From contig NZ_FOJG01000002.1 in NCBI RefSeq assembly GCF_900110835.1, positions 832,169 to 896,168 on the forward strand: DNA of 64,000 nt, in the 5' to 3' direction. Source of the stretch: Chitinophaga arvensicola (lineage in GTDB: Bacteria; Bacteroidota; Bacteroidia; Chitinophagales; Chitinophagaceae). The notes beneath the pieces are model-generated. The model ran no database searches. It was not told the origin of the DNA and saw only the letters and a program-made list of their open reading frames with translations. Each line of letters opens with the position of its first letter. Position 1 is the first letter of the stretch. Made by a program: the position numbers and the translations under genes. Below are positions 62,636-64,000 of the stretch, piece by piece.

Positions 62636-64000
62636 TTACTTACGGTTGCGAAGAATTGTGATAAAGCCTTTTTCTAACTTTCCGCCCTCTCCCAGATCCA
62701 CTATATAATAATACGTATCCTGCGCCAGTACCTGGCCATTCAGCGTACCATCCCACTCATTGTTATAGCCGGACTTTGTATATATGAGTCTGCCGCTACG
62801 ATCAAATATCTTCACCTGGTTATTGGGATACCTGCTGATATTTTTAATCACCCAGCGATCGTTAATACCGTCGCCATTGGGAGTGAGCACATTGGTCGCT
62901 TCAAACTTTGCCGGTACGTCTACCCTTATGGTGGTGGCGGCAGAAGCGATACATCCTTCAGAAGTAGTGCCGGTTACTATATAGGTAGTGGTTTCCATTG
63001 GCTGAACAACCAGTATGGCGGTATTTTTGCCGGATACTATACCTGGTTCATCTTTCCAAAGATAAGTAGCAGCGCCGCTGGTGGTGAGAACTGCCTGGGC
63101 GCCCTGCGGGATATCGTGTTCCGGTGTTACGATGATAGGCAATATTGGCATTGGTTTTACAGAGAGGACAAACGATTTGCTGACCCTGTCGACGCCGCCG
63201 TTTTCCGTGCCACCATTGTCCGCTATCGTGAGCGTTATCCTGACATCACCGCTGGCGCGGGCTTTCAGCTCGTAACGGATAGTAACGGTGCCATCATTAT
63301 TGTTGACCACTGTCAGCGAACTAAAGAACGATTTATCAGCCACTACAGCAGCAGTGATCGCCTGGTCAGTTTCTATGCCTGCGCTTATACCTCCCACTAC
63401 AATAGTATGTACCGCTACGTCTGCGCACAAACTGGCATCCGGGATATCCGCTACCGTTGGTGCCGTATTCCCTGGTTTTTGATTGTCGATGGTGTAAGTG
63501 GAGGTAAGCGGAGATGCCTCCAGTGGATTACCGGCCAGGTCTGTTGCCGCAGCCGTCTGATGGATGCTGAGAAGCAGTGTACCAGCGCCGTTTATATTAT
63601 CTGCGGTGACTACAATCGAATCTGTTGCCGGGTAAGCAAGGCTTACCACCGGGGCCTGCATACTGCCGGTTTTGTTAACGCTAACATCTGCTGCTGTAAA
63701 TCCTCTCACTGCCTCACTGAAGATAATTGCGTATCGCACTTTAGTGGCTTTCGTAACAGGTGGATCCAGCTGCGTAATACGTGTAACCGTGGGCGGTATA
63801 CCATCTACCAGGATAGCCGTGGTAGCCGGTACATGGTTCATGGCTGTATTGATCGCGTTGCCTGTTGCATCTGCAGGTTTGCTGTCGTTCACCTGTAATA
63901 CAGGGTTAATGCTGATGCCGGTTCCATCAAGATCGCCCTTTTTCACGATGTACTGGAAAGTAAGTGCGCCTGGCTCATTTCTGATGAGATAAGCTTTAAC
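62636..64000 (-). CDS. Large Ig-like surface protein with T9SS (CHU_C) C-terminus, 5' part outside window
   Basis: The C-terminal 454 residues are visible; the frame is open across the right edge, so the true start is outside. A bacterial Ig-like domain (VRYAIIFSEAVRGFTAADV), a beta-rich domain (VADIPDASLCADVAVHTIVVGG), a short PKD-like stretch (TYLWKDEPGIVSG, TYIVTGTTSEGCIAS) and a terminal CHU_C/gliding-motility C-terminal domain (NVLTPNGDGINDRW, VKIFDRSGRLIYT, GTLNGQVLAQDTYYY) are present. The last domain is the export signal of type B cargo of the type IX secretion system, so the protein is secreted to the cell surface, probably as an adhesin. Confidence 0.93.
   Translation of the reverse strand, partial: VKAYLIRNEPGALTFQYIVKKGDLDGTGISINPVLQVNDSKPADATGNAINTAMNHVPATTAILVDGIPPTVTRITQLDPPVTKATKVRYAIIFSEAVRGFTAADVSVNKTGSMQAPVVSLAYPATDSIVVTADNINGAGTLLLSIHQTAAATDLAGNPLEASPLTSTYTIDNQKPGNTAPTVADIPDASLCADVAVHTIVVGGISAGIETDQAITAAVVADKSFFSSLTVVNNNDGTVTIRYELKARASGDVRITLTIADNGGTENGGVDRVSKSFVLSVKPMPILPIIVTPEHDIPQGAQAVLTTSGAATYLWKDEPGIVSGKNTAILVVQPMETTTYIVTGTTSEGCIASAATTIRVDVPAKFEATNVLTPNGDGINDRWVIKNISRYPNNQVKIFDRSGRLIYTKSGYNNEWDGTLNGQVLAQDTYYYIVDLGEGGKLEKGFITILRNRK

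Noticed and set aside
63116..63898. 260-codon plus-strand open frame opposite the CHU_C-type gene
   Set aside because: The minus-strand frame has Ig-like and CHU_C domains; the plus-strand translation is Cys/Arg-rich noise.

Overview
The window comes from a member of the Bacteroidota, most probably a Chitinophaga-like member of the Chitinophagaceae. Signs of this are an outer-membrane beta-barrel TonB receptor, LytS/LytTR and TPR-kinase/NarL signalling pairs, lipoproteins and secreted enzymes with short signal peptides, a DUF1080 lipoprotein, a gliding-motility-type C-terminal sorting domain, frequent lack of Shine-Dalgarno sites, and TAnnTTTG-like -7 promoter boxes. No rRNA, tRNA, transposase, integrase or CRISPR array was seen.

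Left flank (1-12003): a UvrA-like ABC ATPase cut by the window edge, an SDR dehydrogenase, a DUF1080 lipoprotein, a TonB-dependent receptor, a LytS-type kinase with its LytTR regulator, a small lipoprotein, a TPR sensor kinase overlapping its NarL-type regulator, and a periplasmic glycerophosphodiesterase.

Centre (12269-47423): one very compact 35-kb minus-strand gene cluster encoding an extracellular contractile injection system (eCIS, the Afp/PVC/MAC family). In transcription order it runs: DUF4255/Pvc16-type tail terminator, a 444-aa unknown protein, one sheath, two cysteine-rich helical unknowns, two tube proteins, a 59-aa DUF5908 protein, a LysM hub protein, the VgrG-like spike, the PAAR tip, gp25, the Afp11-like and a giant Afp12-like baseplate protein, and the tape-measure protein. 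A cargo/accessory module follows. It holds a DUF4157 protein with a nuclease-like C-terminus, a pentapeptide-repeat protein, an OmpA-domain protein without a signal peptide, a DUF4157 protein with a caspase/CHAT-like His-Cys pair and an SH3 tail, a beta-propeller protein, a vanadium-haloperoxidase/PAP2 protein, a ParA-type ATPase, a stand-alone DUF4157 protein and finally the AAA+ ATPase (Afp15-like). Four of these proteins share an N-terminal PFF...FF motif that may be a loading tag. No tail fibre (Afp13) is recognisable.

Right flank (47885-64000): an ASCH-domain protein and a serpin lipoprotein separated by a strong terminator; an ArsR-SRPBCC-ABC exporter operon with two AACC-NNNN-GGTT operator-like repeats; secreted proteins with SH3 or duplicated beta domains; a hotdog thioesterase; a GH95-like glycosidase; a DUF4279-like protein; a GNAT acetyltransferase; a cyclase-family hydrolase; an NTF2-like secreted protein; an ACT-domain protein; a beta/gamma-crystallin-like protein; and the C-terminus of a large Ig-like protein with a type IX secretion (CHU_C) domain. 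These look like ordinary chromosomal genes.

The main item of interest is the eCIS locus, in particular its unusual cargo module and the repeat-expanded giant baseplate protein.
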